Source: Periplaneta americana
Taxonomy: Eukaryota > Arthropoda > Insecta > Blattodea > Blattidae
Length of the DNA: 64,000 nt
NCBI RefSeq assembly: GCF_040183065.1
Contig: NC_091126.1
Location: 147,028,204 to 147,092,203 of the forward strand
Direction: 5' to 3'
Position numbers and translations under genes: made by a program
Shown: positions 42,703-52,713 of the stretch, one piece after another
Position numbering within the stretch: position 1 is the first letter of the stretch
Layout: each line of letters begins with the position of its first letter
Notes under the pieces: model-generated
Seen by the model: the letters and a program-made list of their open reading frames with translations, nothing else
Databases searched by the model: none
Told to the model about the DNA's origin: nothing

Positions 42703-43114
42703 GTTTTATTCATATGGCCCATTGCATACCTCACACCATGGCAGTTGAGCGCTAATGTGATTCAAGTTGTGGGGCCTTTTGACGCGGGCCCAAGCTCACA
42801 ATATTTAGTGTCATACAATCTTTGACGTTTTACTGACACACATTCCGCCATGCTATGAAATTTACTGAAACAATTATGAATCCAGTACACTGTCCTGAAC
42901 AAAATTTACGCATTTTAAATGCGAAAAGAAAATTGCTGGGGAACGAAATATTGGTGAGGCACGGCCCCGGTGGCTCCTAAGGACGGACTGATTTTTTTTA
43001 TTTGTAGGCCTACAAAAATATCAGATTTTGTTCACTTAAATTTGAAGAGAGTAGGCTTATTTTAATGGAAGCTGAAAGCAAGAAACTTTTGTGGAATGTT
43101 ACACCTACTTTACT

Positions 43115-43350
43115 TGGCATCCCAATTACTGGATGTAAAAGTCTTGTAGGTTCCTAAAATAAAATTAATAAGAGACATATACAGCTACTGTATGGCATAA
43201 AAATATCAAATAAACTACACAGTATCATTTTCCTGCTGTGTTATCATATGTACTCTGCAAACATTTAACTTGCCTGCCGCTTGAGCGCTACTGTCGCGCC
43301 AGTTATCAAAAGTTGGCATATTTTATACGTATGAGTTGCGCGACTGTACG
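43115..43350. repeat. Dispersed repeat, copy 2
   Basis: Inverted, diverged copy of 35795-36000. It also carries CAGTATCAGCGGCTTC-type sequence nearby (43562), with a counterpart at 35597 in the same orientation, so the two loci share more than one repeat. Confidence 0.7.
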
Positions 43351-43724
43351 TCAATGTACACAGGCGTTCAAATATATCTGACCTTCAATTTTCTGATCGT
43401 GTAAGCGAACTTTCTACTCACGGAAGAGTCAAACCAGAGATATACAAATTGACAATCTTTAAAATAGTTCCGATAGTTCTCAATAGATGTCCCTATTATT
43501 CGGACGGCTAAAAATGTATTTAAGAAAATTTTGAAATAGATTATTCCATATTCCATAATTGACAGTATCAGCGGCTTCTCGCTAAATGTAGTGTATTTTT
43601 CACAAACTTTATGAAATTTTGAATTATTATATAAAAGTACCCCCCCCCCCCATCTGCTGAATGTAGACCAACACTGGCTTTAGTTTAGTCAATGATGAGA
43701 ATAATTTATGCTTAATCTTACAGA

Positions 43725-44110
43725 CTTACAAATGACTTTTAGAGGACCCGGAGGTTCATTGCCCCCTTCACATAAGCCCACCATCAGTCCGTATCCTGAG
43801 CAAATTAATACATTCTCTATCATCACATCCTACCTCCTTCAAATCCATATTATATTCCAATCTACGTCTCGGCCTCCCCAATGGTTTTTTTCCCTCATCT
43901 CATAACTAACACTCTATATGTATTTCTGGATTCACCCATACGTGCTTCATGCCCTGCCCATCTCAAATCTCTGGATTTAATGTTCCTAATTAAGTCAGGT
44001 GACGAATACAATGCATGCAGTTCTGTGTTGTGTAACTTTCTCCATTCTCCTGTAACTTCATCCCTCTTAGCCCCAAATATTTTCCTAAGCTGCTCAAACA
44101 TCCTTAACCT
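43725..44110 (-). pseudogene. LINE family A 3' end
   Basis: Fourth copy of the family A 3' end. It encodes [40 protein letters not shown] and MGESRNTYRVLV, with small deletions. It abuts directly on the SINE's T run at 44111, so the SINE inserted in or truncated it. Confidence 0.8.
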
Positions 44111-44562
44111 TTTTTTTTTTTTTTTTTTTTGTGTTCTGAGCAAGCTACCACGGCATGAATATGACATCGACATAGTTGTCACGTCTACCCTCTTCTCATG
44201 GCATTTTTTATACCCCCCTTGTGCGGAGGAGGGACCCAAAGGCTTACACTGCAGCCTGAGGCTTATTGTGCTTGCCACTCCTATTCTGTGAATGATTGGG
44301 TAGACGAACAGCCACACTCTTGTACAAGTACAGAACGCCACACTGTGGACCTAACCTGGGCTATTGCATGGATGATGATATGTGAATTAATGATGGCGAA
44401 ATGAGTCTGAGGTCCAAAGCCGGAAGTTACCCATCAATTCTGCTTTGTTTGAGGGAATAACCCGGAAAAACCCAAACTAGGTAACCTGTCCCCACTAGGA
44501 TTTGAATCCGGCCTGCTCGGTTCACAGTCAGACACGATAACCGTTACTCCACAGCAGTGGAC
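44111..44562 (-). mobile_element. tRNA-derived SINE (family 7)
   Basis: Head on the - strand GTCCACTGCTGTGGAGTAAC, GGTTATCGTGTCTGACTGTG and GGATTCAAATCCTAGTGGGG. The body shares the middle part of family 1 (AACTTCCGGCTTTGGACCTC) and adds a longer 3' part with CAGCCTGAGGCTTATTGTGC on +. The 3' tail is the T run at 44111-44130. A second copy is at 45641. Confidence 0.75.
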
Positions 44563-45640
44563 ATCGCATTCTTAGATATTATTACATACAATATATACAT
44601 TCTTGCAACATCTACTTCGCATGTTCTATTAGAATATCTAAAGCAATACATGCTCCCATTGCATTGTTGGGTTCAATGAAATCAGAGCTATCCTTTCCAT
44701 CTTATCGCCTTTAATTAAGATTTGACTTCAAGGCGATCTTGCCTTTGATTTTAGATGTTAATGTGGAATTCGAACAAACTTTACATGAGTGCACACATTG
44801 TACTTCTCCGATATGGTACTTGATTAAAAATGATTTAGAATTTAACTACAGTTGGTCAATAATAAGCCAAGTGATGCAATTATGACGTACAGTTGTTTTG
44901 CTGTCGCAATAATGATGTTATGTTTAAAAACCCAGAAAGCGGATCTCTCAGATATATTGCACCCAACAAGAGGTTAATAATTGTTTACTTGAATTTTATT
45001 AAATGCAGTATATAAACAAACAGATATATACCTAAGTCATTTACTCAGTAATGAAGAGTTGTGCTTAAATAATTACTGATACGTAACATGTATGGTTCTT
45101 CATGCTACATGTTTCTTCGTTTTAATCAATGACATTCATTTGAAAACAATTTTTATTATTATTATTATTATTATTGATCTCTTGCAACCTACTTAAGAAA
45201 TTCCTTGCGAAAACAGCTGAGTGTTTAAAATCTTCTATTTACCATGCATTTTATGTACAGTTAAAAAATATAGCTCTGCAGCAGTTAAAATTTACTCGCT
45301 TAAGCTTAAAATGTGAATCAATACTAGTATATCTTTGGGAATCCATCTTAACTCCCCAGCTGACTACAGTATCTAAAAGTGTGCTCTCTATGACAGTTTA
45401 TGGGTGTTGACCTTAAGACTGATGCAATAGAGGATGAAATAAAACAAACTGCTCTAGGCAACAAGGATTGCTTGCATATCCCATATTGCTTAGAGACGTA
45501 AATTAATCTCAAACAGGGTCGCCACCATAGACAGAGGTGGAACGATTTCTTTGGGATATAAAATATGCTAATTCATAAATACATATTCTTATCATGAGCA
45601 TACAAATGTGGCCACATGCATTAAAAAGTTAAATATATTA
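44563..45640. other. No gene recognised; short (ATT)n
   Basis: AT-rich spacer with an (ATT)n run at 45151-45176. The frame 45174-45410 is discussed under rejected items. Confidence 0.4.
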
Positions 45641-45990
45641 GCTTTTTGTAGAAAGGAGAGGCCTGAAGGCCTGTACCTCAGTCTGAGGCTTACTAATCCT
45701 GTTCTGTGAAACATATTTGTCGCTGAACAGTCACACTCCTTTACGAATACAGCATGCTGCACTGTGTACTTAACCTGAGCTATGGTAATGATCATATGGC
45801 ATTTGAATAAATTATGGCGAAATGAGTCCGATGTCCAACACCAAGAGTTATTCAGTAATATTCTGCTTCAATTAGTTTAGGGGAAACCTCGGAAAAAACA
45901 TAATCAGGTAACTTGTTCCAACTGAAATTTGAACCCGGGCCCACTCGTTTCACAGTCAGACATGCTAACCATTACTCCACAGTAGTGAAC
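45641..45990 (-). mobile_element. tRNA-derived SINE (family 7), diverged
   Basis: Same layout as 44111-44562: head at right with CTACTGTGGAGTAATGGTTA, and body with CAGTCTGAGGCTTACTAATC on +. More mutated; no target duplication visible. Confidence 0.7.
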
Positions 45991-46019
45991 AATACTTACC
46001 CACACATACTCAATGGGAG

Positions 46020-46797
46020 TTGTCAATAAGCACTGGTAGTGAACAGACGCAAGTTGAATGCAGCTCTGACATTGCAAGTAGAGAGGAATTGGCCTTAGGA
46101 AATGTTATGGAAGGAGATTCAATCCAAGAAAGTGAAAATGTACAGGAATGTACAACAGGAAATATTAACAGGGTCGAAAGAATTAGTAGATCGGAATATA
46201 GGAACTGTAAATAATGAACAAAGGACATATAACAACGAATCAAGTGACGACAGGAGATTGAAAGGGTTAAGATAAACATAGAGGGACGCAGTGAGGAGAT
46301 TGAATTGTTGAGACAAGAAATAGAACAAATGAAGAGGAAAATTAAGCAGTATGAAATAAGTAAACGAAAAGGACATTGTTATTCTCTGGAGAAGAGAAAA
46401 AGGGACGTGAATTCGCAATAGAAACTAGGGAGGCAGTATGCAGAGTATGCTATGAGATCTTCAAACTGGAGGTAGGAGCAGAAGACATCGAGGAGACTTA
46501 TAGAATTGGATTAGGATGTAACAGGCCTATTGTGATAAAGATTCTCAAATGTAGCAACTAAAGAAAAAATATTAAGGAACTTACACAGAGTGCGAGGAAT
46601 GGGAATGAGAGTTGAAAAAGTCCTGAGCTACGAGATCAGATGTAAATGGAAGCTACTACTCTCTTTCATGAAGGCAGCAAGAGCGAATGGACTGTATTTA
46701 TTAACATTAAAATGGGACACTCGTGGACAGAACAAGAGTTTGATGAGCATTGTTCATACAGAGATGAGCCTGTCTGGAGAGAAATAAAAATAAGTTG
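46020..46797 (+). pseudogene. LINE ORF1-like protein remnant
   Basis: Begins with an acidic N-terminus (SSDIASREELALGNVMEGD), then a coiled-coil-like stretch with RRLNC-type shifts near 46260-46350 (ELLRQEIEQMKRKI), then KGREFAIETREAVCRVCYEI, GAEDIEETYRIGLGCNRPIV and VRGMGMRVEKVLSYEIR. The order coiled coil, RRM-like, C-terminal domain is that of LINE ORF1 proteins that bind the element's RNA; the ExEDI..xYRIG....RPIxIKF pattern is typical. Two or three frameshifts are present. It is followed by a SINE and then the RT C-terminus of what may be the same LINE. Confidence 0.6.
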
Positions 46798-46808
46798 CCA
46801 AAATTACT

Positions 46809-47059
46809 TTTTTTTAGTACGTTATTTTACGACGCTTTATCAACATTTTAAGTTATTTAGCATCTGAACGAGATGGTGATAATGCCAGTGAAATGAGTCC
46901 AGGGTCCAGCACCGAAAGTTACCCAGCATTTGCTCATATTTGGTTGAGGGAAAACCCTGGATGAAAACCTCAACCAGGAAACTTGCCCCAACCTGAAATC
47001 GAACCTGGGCCACCTGGTTTCTCGGCCAGACGCGCTAACCATTACTCCACAAGTGTGGA
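46809..47059 (-). mobile_element. tRNA-derived SINE (family 1), TSD
   Basis: Minus orientation, T run at 46809-46815, head at the right (GTCCACACTTGTGGAGTAAT on -). CCAAAATTACT (46798-46808) and CCAAATTACT (47060-47069) flank it. Confidence 0.92.
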
Positions 47060-47069
47060 CCAAATTACT

Positions 47070-47270
47070 CTTCAAGGAATGGCCATTCACAAAAAATTGA
47101 GGGAAGGAACACAGAGAACTGACACTAGAAACTTTTCTTTTCACAACTGTACTATCAGGGACTGGAATGGTCTATCTGCAAACTTACTAAAGACTTTATC
47201 AACAACCACAAATGTTTTTAAAAATAGGCTTAGGGACCGTAGTACAGTATGTTTGCTATCAGATTTATAG
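47070..47270 (+). pseudogene. LINE reverse transcriptase, extreme C-terminus
   Basis: The frame gives GTQRTDTRNFSFHNCTIRDW, NGLSANLLKTLSTTTNVFKN, RLRDR and a stop after LLSDL. F...TIRDWN.L...........F...L is the usual end of Jockey/CR1-type ORF2. It sits right after the SINE that follows the ORF1 remnant. The intervening EN/RT region is gone. Confidence 0.65.
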
Positions 47271-47330
47271 TGAAAGTGAGTGAGCAGAGTGTAATAGTGA
47301 AAATGCACCGAGTGATGAGTCATGCATATG

Positions 47331-47360
47331 TTTGTGTGTGTGTGTGTGTGTGTGCGCGCG
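47331..47360. repeat. (TG)n(CG)n microsatellite
   Basis: About a dozen TG units pass into three CG units. Confidence 0.95.
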
Positions 47361-47442
47361 TTTTTTTTTAACTATAACACCAATTCAGTGAGTCATAGTG
47401 TCCAAGTCATGAGATTTGTAGTGAAAATGAGTGGGTTATAAT

Positions 47443-49266
47443 TAGGGGGCGGATGTTGATGACCTAAAAATCTACTTAAAGTGATCATTAAAATGCACTT
47501 ACAATAATAGAAAAAACCATTTAAATATTATTCAAAGTACTCGCATCACAACGTCTTAAAAATTAGTCACCTTGTTTCAATGACTGCCCAGCAAATCTCG
47601 GAGAGAGGAGGCAACTTCCTGGAATTTGGCTAAGATAAAGGAAAAAGGCATGTAAAAAAAAAAGGCAGTGCCTTCATTCTCGGTCTCCCCCTCCTTCCGT
47701 TCTTCACTTTTGTTACCAGATTTTCCATATGGGGGAGTTGAATGACAAAACAAATTGTGGGTGAAACTTGCATTCTTGCAATCTTTGTGTTAAAAATACT
47801 ATCCCTTGCTTTCCATGGGCACACAATGTACTGTCCAGGACACGGTGAAAGTTTCTCCCTTTCCAAACAAATTCTAAAGACACCCTCGTACCGACAAAAA
47901 AATCAGTAGTATTTTATATTATTTTAGTTGTGTGAGTTGAAGCCTTCAGTGGAATGAGGGATGGTCTTTACTGTACAGTTGTTTCAAACTATAAAACTAA
48001 AATTTCACTGTTATTTACTTATTCAGTAGGTAATTACTACTGACCTATTTGGTTAGAAAAAGATTTAACAGACCTATCGGTAAAGAAGAAAATAAAATGC
48101 ATTCCAAATTATCTAAAAGTTCTTCTAGGTATTAAAAATGACCAAAAAATGCCGGAAAAAAACATAAAAATGACCTATTAATTCAAAAACGTCGAAAAAT
48201 GCAAAAAAAAATGCAATATCTATACTAATAATAAATCTGTAGCCGAAATTTTTCTGGTAATTTTCGATTTTCCAAAAATAATTGGTTCTAACATATATAA
48301 TTAACCGCTCTGAAACCGAAAATCGCTCTTTTTTTAATGTTTGTTTGTATGTGTGTCTGTCTGGATGTTTGTTACCTTTTCACGTGGTAATGGCTGAACC
48401 GATTTATATGAAAATTGGAATATAAATTAAGTTCGTTGTAACTTAGAATTTAGGCTATATGGCATTCAAAATATTTTATTTAAAATGGGGATTATAAGGG
48501 GGCTTGGATTAAATAAATCGAAATATTTCCCTTATTATTAATTTTCGTGAAAAATGTTACATGACAAAAGTTTCTTTAAAAATAATTTCCGGTAAGTTTT
48601 ATTCTATGCAAAATTTTGATAGAACTGATATTTAATGAGATAAATGAGTTTCAAAATTACAATAACAATGCCATCTAAGGTGGTGTAATGAAATAAAAAA
48701 ACAAACGGCTTCGTCTATAAGGGGCCTTGGACAACAACAATCGAAAGCTATGAAACATAGTCTACAGAGAGTGTTTCTGTGTTTGTATGAAGTAATATCG
48801 GAAGCTAAATTAACCGATTTGTGTAATTAATTATTAATTCACCATTGGAAAGTGTACTTTCTCTAGATGGACATAATGCTATTATGTTATTACAGCTTCT
48901 GAGTGAATCGAGGACAGGTAAGATTAAAATAGCTTCTTATGCACAGAAAATTTGATAGGCTATTCTGTACATTCGTTTCCTGTATTTCCTAAAATAATTT
49001 TTATGACCAAATGAGTGGTCTCTGGATCAAAATGATCGCATTTTAATTTTTTAATACAATTTAGTAACATAATAAACAATTTATCCTTCTATCAAACACG
49101 AATGTTCCCTGGATCAAATGTCCTATTTTAATTATGTAATTACTTTACGGCTAGTAAGAAATAATTTTTTTTCGCTGATGTTAACATAGAAGGGATTTCT
49201 ATATTAATAAGCATCGTCCTAATATGAAAAATAAGAATATGACTTTTCATCAACATCCACCCCCTA
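47443..49266. mobile_element. Unclassified DNA transposon (TIR TAGGGGGCGG), copy 1, 8-bp TSD
   Basis: GTTATAAT (47435-47442 and 49267-49274) flanks TIRs TAGGGGGCGGATGTTGATGA (left) and TAGGGGGTGGATGTTGATGA (right, inverted). No transposase. The interior is shared with 56065-57019 apart from a 936-bp Helitron. An 8-bp duplication fits hAT, P or similar superfamilies. Confidence 0.9.
48219..49154 (+). mobile_element. Non-autonomous Helitron
   Basis: Starts TCTATACTAATAATAAATCT and ends ACGGCTAG. The host bases are A (48218) and T (49155), as Helitrons require, with no duplication. A short hairpin TAATT-ATGT-AATTA (49129-49142) ends 8 bp before the CTAG. The related element at 56065 keeps the empty site. 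Internal phrases (GGCTGAACCGATTTATATGA) are common in insect Helitrons. No Rep/helicase. Confidence 0.88.
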
Positions 49267-49274
49267 GTTATAAT

Positions 49275-49627
49275 GAATGTCCAGAGAGTAGTGGTGTAGG
49301 TGCAGTGAGTTATAGTATGTGCGCAATGTTTTTGTAGTAAAAGTGCAGTGAGCTACAGAGTCCATTCAGTGAGTTTTAGTAATTAATAATGAGTGCAGTT
49401 AATGTGTAGTGATTAGAGGGGTACAAGGGATGTTGAAAGTGTTAGTAATGAATACTGTATCATTTCAGACAAAAATAAAAGACCAGCTGTCACACACTAA
49501 GTCCCCTTTGAAAGACTTCAGTTGATTTTGTGAGAGCTTAGGTTTACAAGTGAAGAAATTTCTTCTGCAAGACTTTGTTCTGATTTTTGTTTGTTTTGTG
49601 TCTTGCATTTTCTGTCTGTTTATAGAT
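49275..49627 (+). mobile_element. Presumed 3' UTR of the 46-54.7 kb LINE, segment
   Basis: Unique DNA between the 8-bp-TSD element and the Harbinger pair. Together with 47271-47442, 52408-52713 and 54671-54745 it reads as one continuous tract that ends in a (TTCA)n tail. This is inferred from removing the insertions; no coding content. Confidence 0.45.
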
Positions 49628-49630
49628 TAA

Positions 49631-51013
49631 GGCCCGGTTGCAGAAACACCGATCAAAATATGATTAGCAATCAAGGAGAGTTTGATTGGCCATCAGTTGT
49701 ATTTCTGTTGCAGAAAGAACAATCAGTGTTTGATCGGAGATCAGTCTTCCATCAGATTTGATCAACAGATTTTTGCTGGTTAAGTCACTGATCATCGATC
49801 AAGTAGGCTATTTATGTTGTTCTGTTTGTAATGCAGTTACTGTAATGTATATAGTAAATAATTATAACGTAACAATATTGTTTTCGACATAATGGATTCT
49901 TGTGATGAAGAAATTTTAGAATGAAAAAAATATTATTAAGAAGAAGGCGTTTCCGTCATAGACATGAATTGTTTTTATGTATAATGACAGAAAATTTGAG
50001 CAAAGATTTAGGTTAAGTAAGGATTCGTGTGTTTTGTTACTTTCAAAAATTGAAACAAATATATGCAGACAGACAAATCGAAACCTTCCACTTTCTCCTA
50101 TGAACCAAGTTCTAATAATGCTGAAATTTTATGCTGTTGGAATTTTTCAGGTGGTCTTGGGTTATCTTGTTAGGGTCCACAAATCAACTATTTGCCGAGT
50201 AGTTAGGAATGTTATGTATGAAATTGCTTTGTTATGGCAGGCTCTCATAAATCCCCAAACTTCAAACAGGGAACGATTTGAAATCCAGAGAGAATTTTCA
50301 GCCATGTCAGGATTTCCAAGAGTAGCCTAATATTGGTTGTATAGATTGCTCACATCCCCATCCAATCACCTGGTTGAAATGATGCCGAACTTTATCGAAA
50401 TAGAAAAGGTTTCTTTTCTGTGAATATACAGGTAGTATGTAGTCTACACCATCATCGAAATTCTGGAATGTTGTAGCCCGTTGGCAGGGTTCTACACATG
50501 ACAACACAGTATTTTTAATGAGTAGGTTACGAGCTCCATTTGTAAACAGAGAGATGGGAAATGAAATTATTTTGGGTTATGGAGGCTATGCATATTCCAA
50601 TTTCATGTCGACTCCCCTAGCAAATCCCAAACAGAAGCTCCTTCACGTTTTTTTTTTTTTTTGCTTCATTTTTGTTTCACTATATTGTAGTTTATATACA
50701 AATAGAATCCGCCTGTTTCCTTTCTACAAAAAAGCAAGAAAACAGAAAAGCATTCACTTGAACATTCACTTGTCTTCCTAGTCTCCGCCCACTTGATGCA
50801 TTCGTTTCGAGACTTTTAAAGAGCATCAAATTGGCTATGGTTGCTAAATAGCGCTGTTGTCAAATGTATTTCTTTCTCAAATCAGCAATTAGTAAATTGA
50901 GACAAGTTGATTGAAGATTCACGTTTGTGCAACGCAATGAACAATGAAATAAATCAGACATCAACTGATTGGCGATCAGGGACTGATTTGATTTGCGTTT
51001 CTGCAACCGGGCC
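49631..51013 (+). mobile_element. Harbinger element, copy 1 of an inverted pair
   Basis: TIRs GGCCCGGTTGCAGAAACAC (49631) and the inverse at 51013; TAA on both sides (49628-49630, 51014-51016). Many GATCA/GATTGG subterminal words. Carries a degraded HARBI1-type nuclease. Its mirror copy starts at 51024. Confidence 0.92.
49977..50680 (+). pseudogene. Harbinger (HARBI1-like) nuclease, frameshifted and truncated
   Basis: The 117-codon frame from 49977 gives the helical N-terminus (FRLSKDSCVLLLSKIE, MNQVLIMLKFYAVG, HKSTICRVVRNV) and stops just after GFPRVA. In other frames the catalytic core continues: GCIDCSH (first Asp), NDAELYRNRKGFFSVNIQVV, and GSTHDN-type then MSRLRAPFVNREMGNEIILG (second Asp region) and TPLANPKQKLLH. 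The third catalytic Glu region is deleted at the T run near 50650. Dead. The mirror copy differs at 6 of 117 residues in the first block. Confidence 0.88.
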
Positions 51014-51023
51014 TAAGGCCTAA

Positions 51024-52404
51024 GGCCCGGTTGCAGAAACACAAATCAAATCAGTCCCTGATCGCCAATCAGTTGATGTCTGATTTATTTCATTGTTCAT
51101 TGCGTTGCACAAACGTGAATCTCCAATCAACTTATCTCAATTTACTAACTGCTGATTTGAGAAAGAAATACATTTGACAACAGCGCTATTTAGCAACCAT
51201 AGCCAATTTGATGCTCTTTAAAAGTCTCGAAACGAATGCATCAAGTGGGCGGAGACTAGGAAAACAAGTGAATGTTCAAGTGAATGCTTTTCTGTTTTCT
51301 TGCTTTTTTGTAGAAAGGAAACAGGCGGATTCTATTTGTATATAAACTACAATATAGTGAAACAAAAATGAAGCAAAAAAAAAAAAAAAAAAACGTGAAG
51401 GAGCTTCTGTTTGGGATTTGCTAGGGGAGTCGACATGAAATTGGAATATGCATAGCCTCCATAACCCAAAATAATTTCATTTCCCATCTCTCTGTTTACA
51501 AATGGAGCTCGTAACCTACTCATTAAAAATACTGTGTTGTCATGTGTAGAACCCTGCCAACGGGCTACAACATTCCAGAATTTCGATGATGGTGTAGACT
51601 ACATACTACCTGTATATTCACAGAAAAGAAACCTTTTCTATTTCGATAAAGTTCGGCATCATTTCAACCAGGTGATTGGATGGGGATGTGAGCAGTCTAT
51701 ACAACCAATATTAGGCTACTCTAGGAAATCCTGACATGGCTGAAAATTCTCTCTGGATTTCAAATCGTTCCCTGTTTGAAGTTTGGGGATTTATGAGACC
51801 CTGCCATAACAAAGCAATTTCATACGTAACATTCCTAACTACTCGGCAAATAGTTGATTTGTGGACCCTAACAAGAAAACCCAAGACCGCCTGAAAAATT
51901 CCAACAGCATAAAATCTCAGCATTATTAGAACTTGGTTCATAGGAGAAAGTTGAAGGTTTCGATTTGTCTGTCTGCATATATTTGTTTCAATTTTTGAAA
52001 GTAACAAAACACACGAATCCTTACTTAACCTAAATCTTTGCTCAAATTTTCTGTCATTATACATAAAAACAATTCATGTCTATCACAGAAATGCTTTCTT
52101 CTTAATATTTTTTTTTCATTCTAAAATTTCTTCATTAGAAAATCCATTATGTCGGAAACAATATTGCTACGCTATAACTATTTACTATATAATTACAGTA
52201 ACTGCATTATAAACAGAACATAACTAGCCTACTTGATCGATGATCAGTGACTTAACCAGCAAAAATCTGTTGATCAAATCTGATGGAAGACTGATCTCCG
52301 ATCAAACACTGATTGTTCTTTCTGCAACAGAAATAGAACTGATGGCCAATCAAACCCTCCTTGATTGCCAATCATATTTTGATCGGTGTTTCTGCAACCG
52401 GGCC
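51024..52404 (-). mobile_element. Harbinger element, copy 2 (mirror of copy 1)
   Basis: Inverse of 49631-51013, nearly identical along its whole length (1381 against 1383 bp) and with TAA at both sides (51021-51023, 52405-52407). Only TAAGGCCTAA separates the two, itself a palindrome, so 49628-52407 forms one inverted repeat. Confidence 0.92.
51380..52064 (-). pseudogene. Harbinger nuclease of copy 2
   Basis: Same layout as copy 1: the intact 117-codon first block (52064-51711), then frameshifted core and the same T/A-run truncation. Because both copies share the same truncation and frameshift after GFPRVA, they descend from one already-defective element that was moved in trans. Confidence 0.88.
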
Positions 52405-52407
52405 TAA

Positions 52408-52713
52408 GTGTTATAAATAATCTATAACAAAGATATATTCAATGAGTGAATTTAGATGCAAAATAAACATCCTTTCCCTGGTCATGTGAACCAGCTGCTG
52501 CCCGAAGGTGGACATAGGCAAATTCACATTACAGGAGATCAGCAATTTTTTGTGTCTAAAACTGTACATAATAGTACAACATAGGCTTTTGATTGTATAT
52601 TGTCTTGTTCATTACATTATTTGCTGTCATTGACTTGTTTTGTGTCTATGTATTCCTAATCTATGTCTCTTAATTTTTTCTGTCAATATATCTTATCTAG
52701 TTATCTTTATGTA
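52408..52713 (+). mobile_element. Presumed LINE 3' UTR segment
   Basis: AT-rich tract between the Harbinger pair and the pogo-like element; no gene. Belongs with 49275-49627 on the argument given there. Confidence 0.4.

Noticed and set aside
42770..42991. Possible hAT 3' terminus (CAGTCCGTCC at 42982-42991 on -)
   Set aside because: Only one end is visible, with no target duplication or transposase, so it was not annotated as a feature.
45174..45410. 78-codon + strand frame
   Set aside because: No motif or splice context; starts in an (ATT)n run.
49628..52407. Assembly artefact explaining the large palindrome
   Set aside because: The arms differ at scattered sites, including six amino-acid changes, and each copy has complete TIRs and TAA flanks. 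Still worth confirming with long reads.
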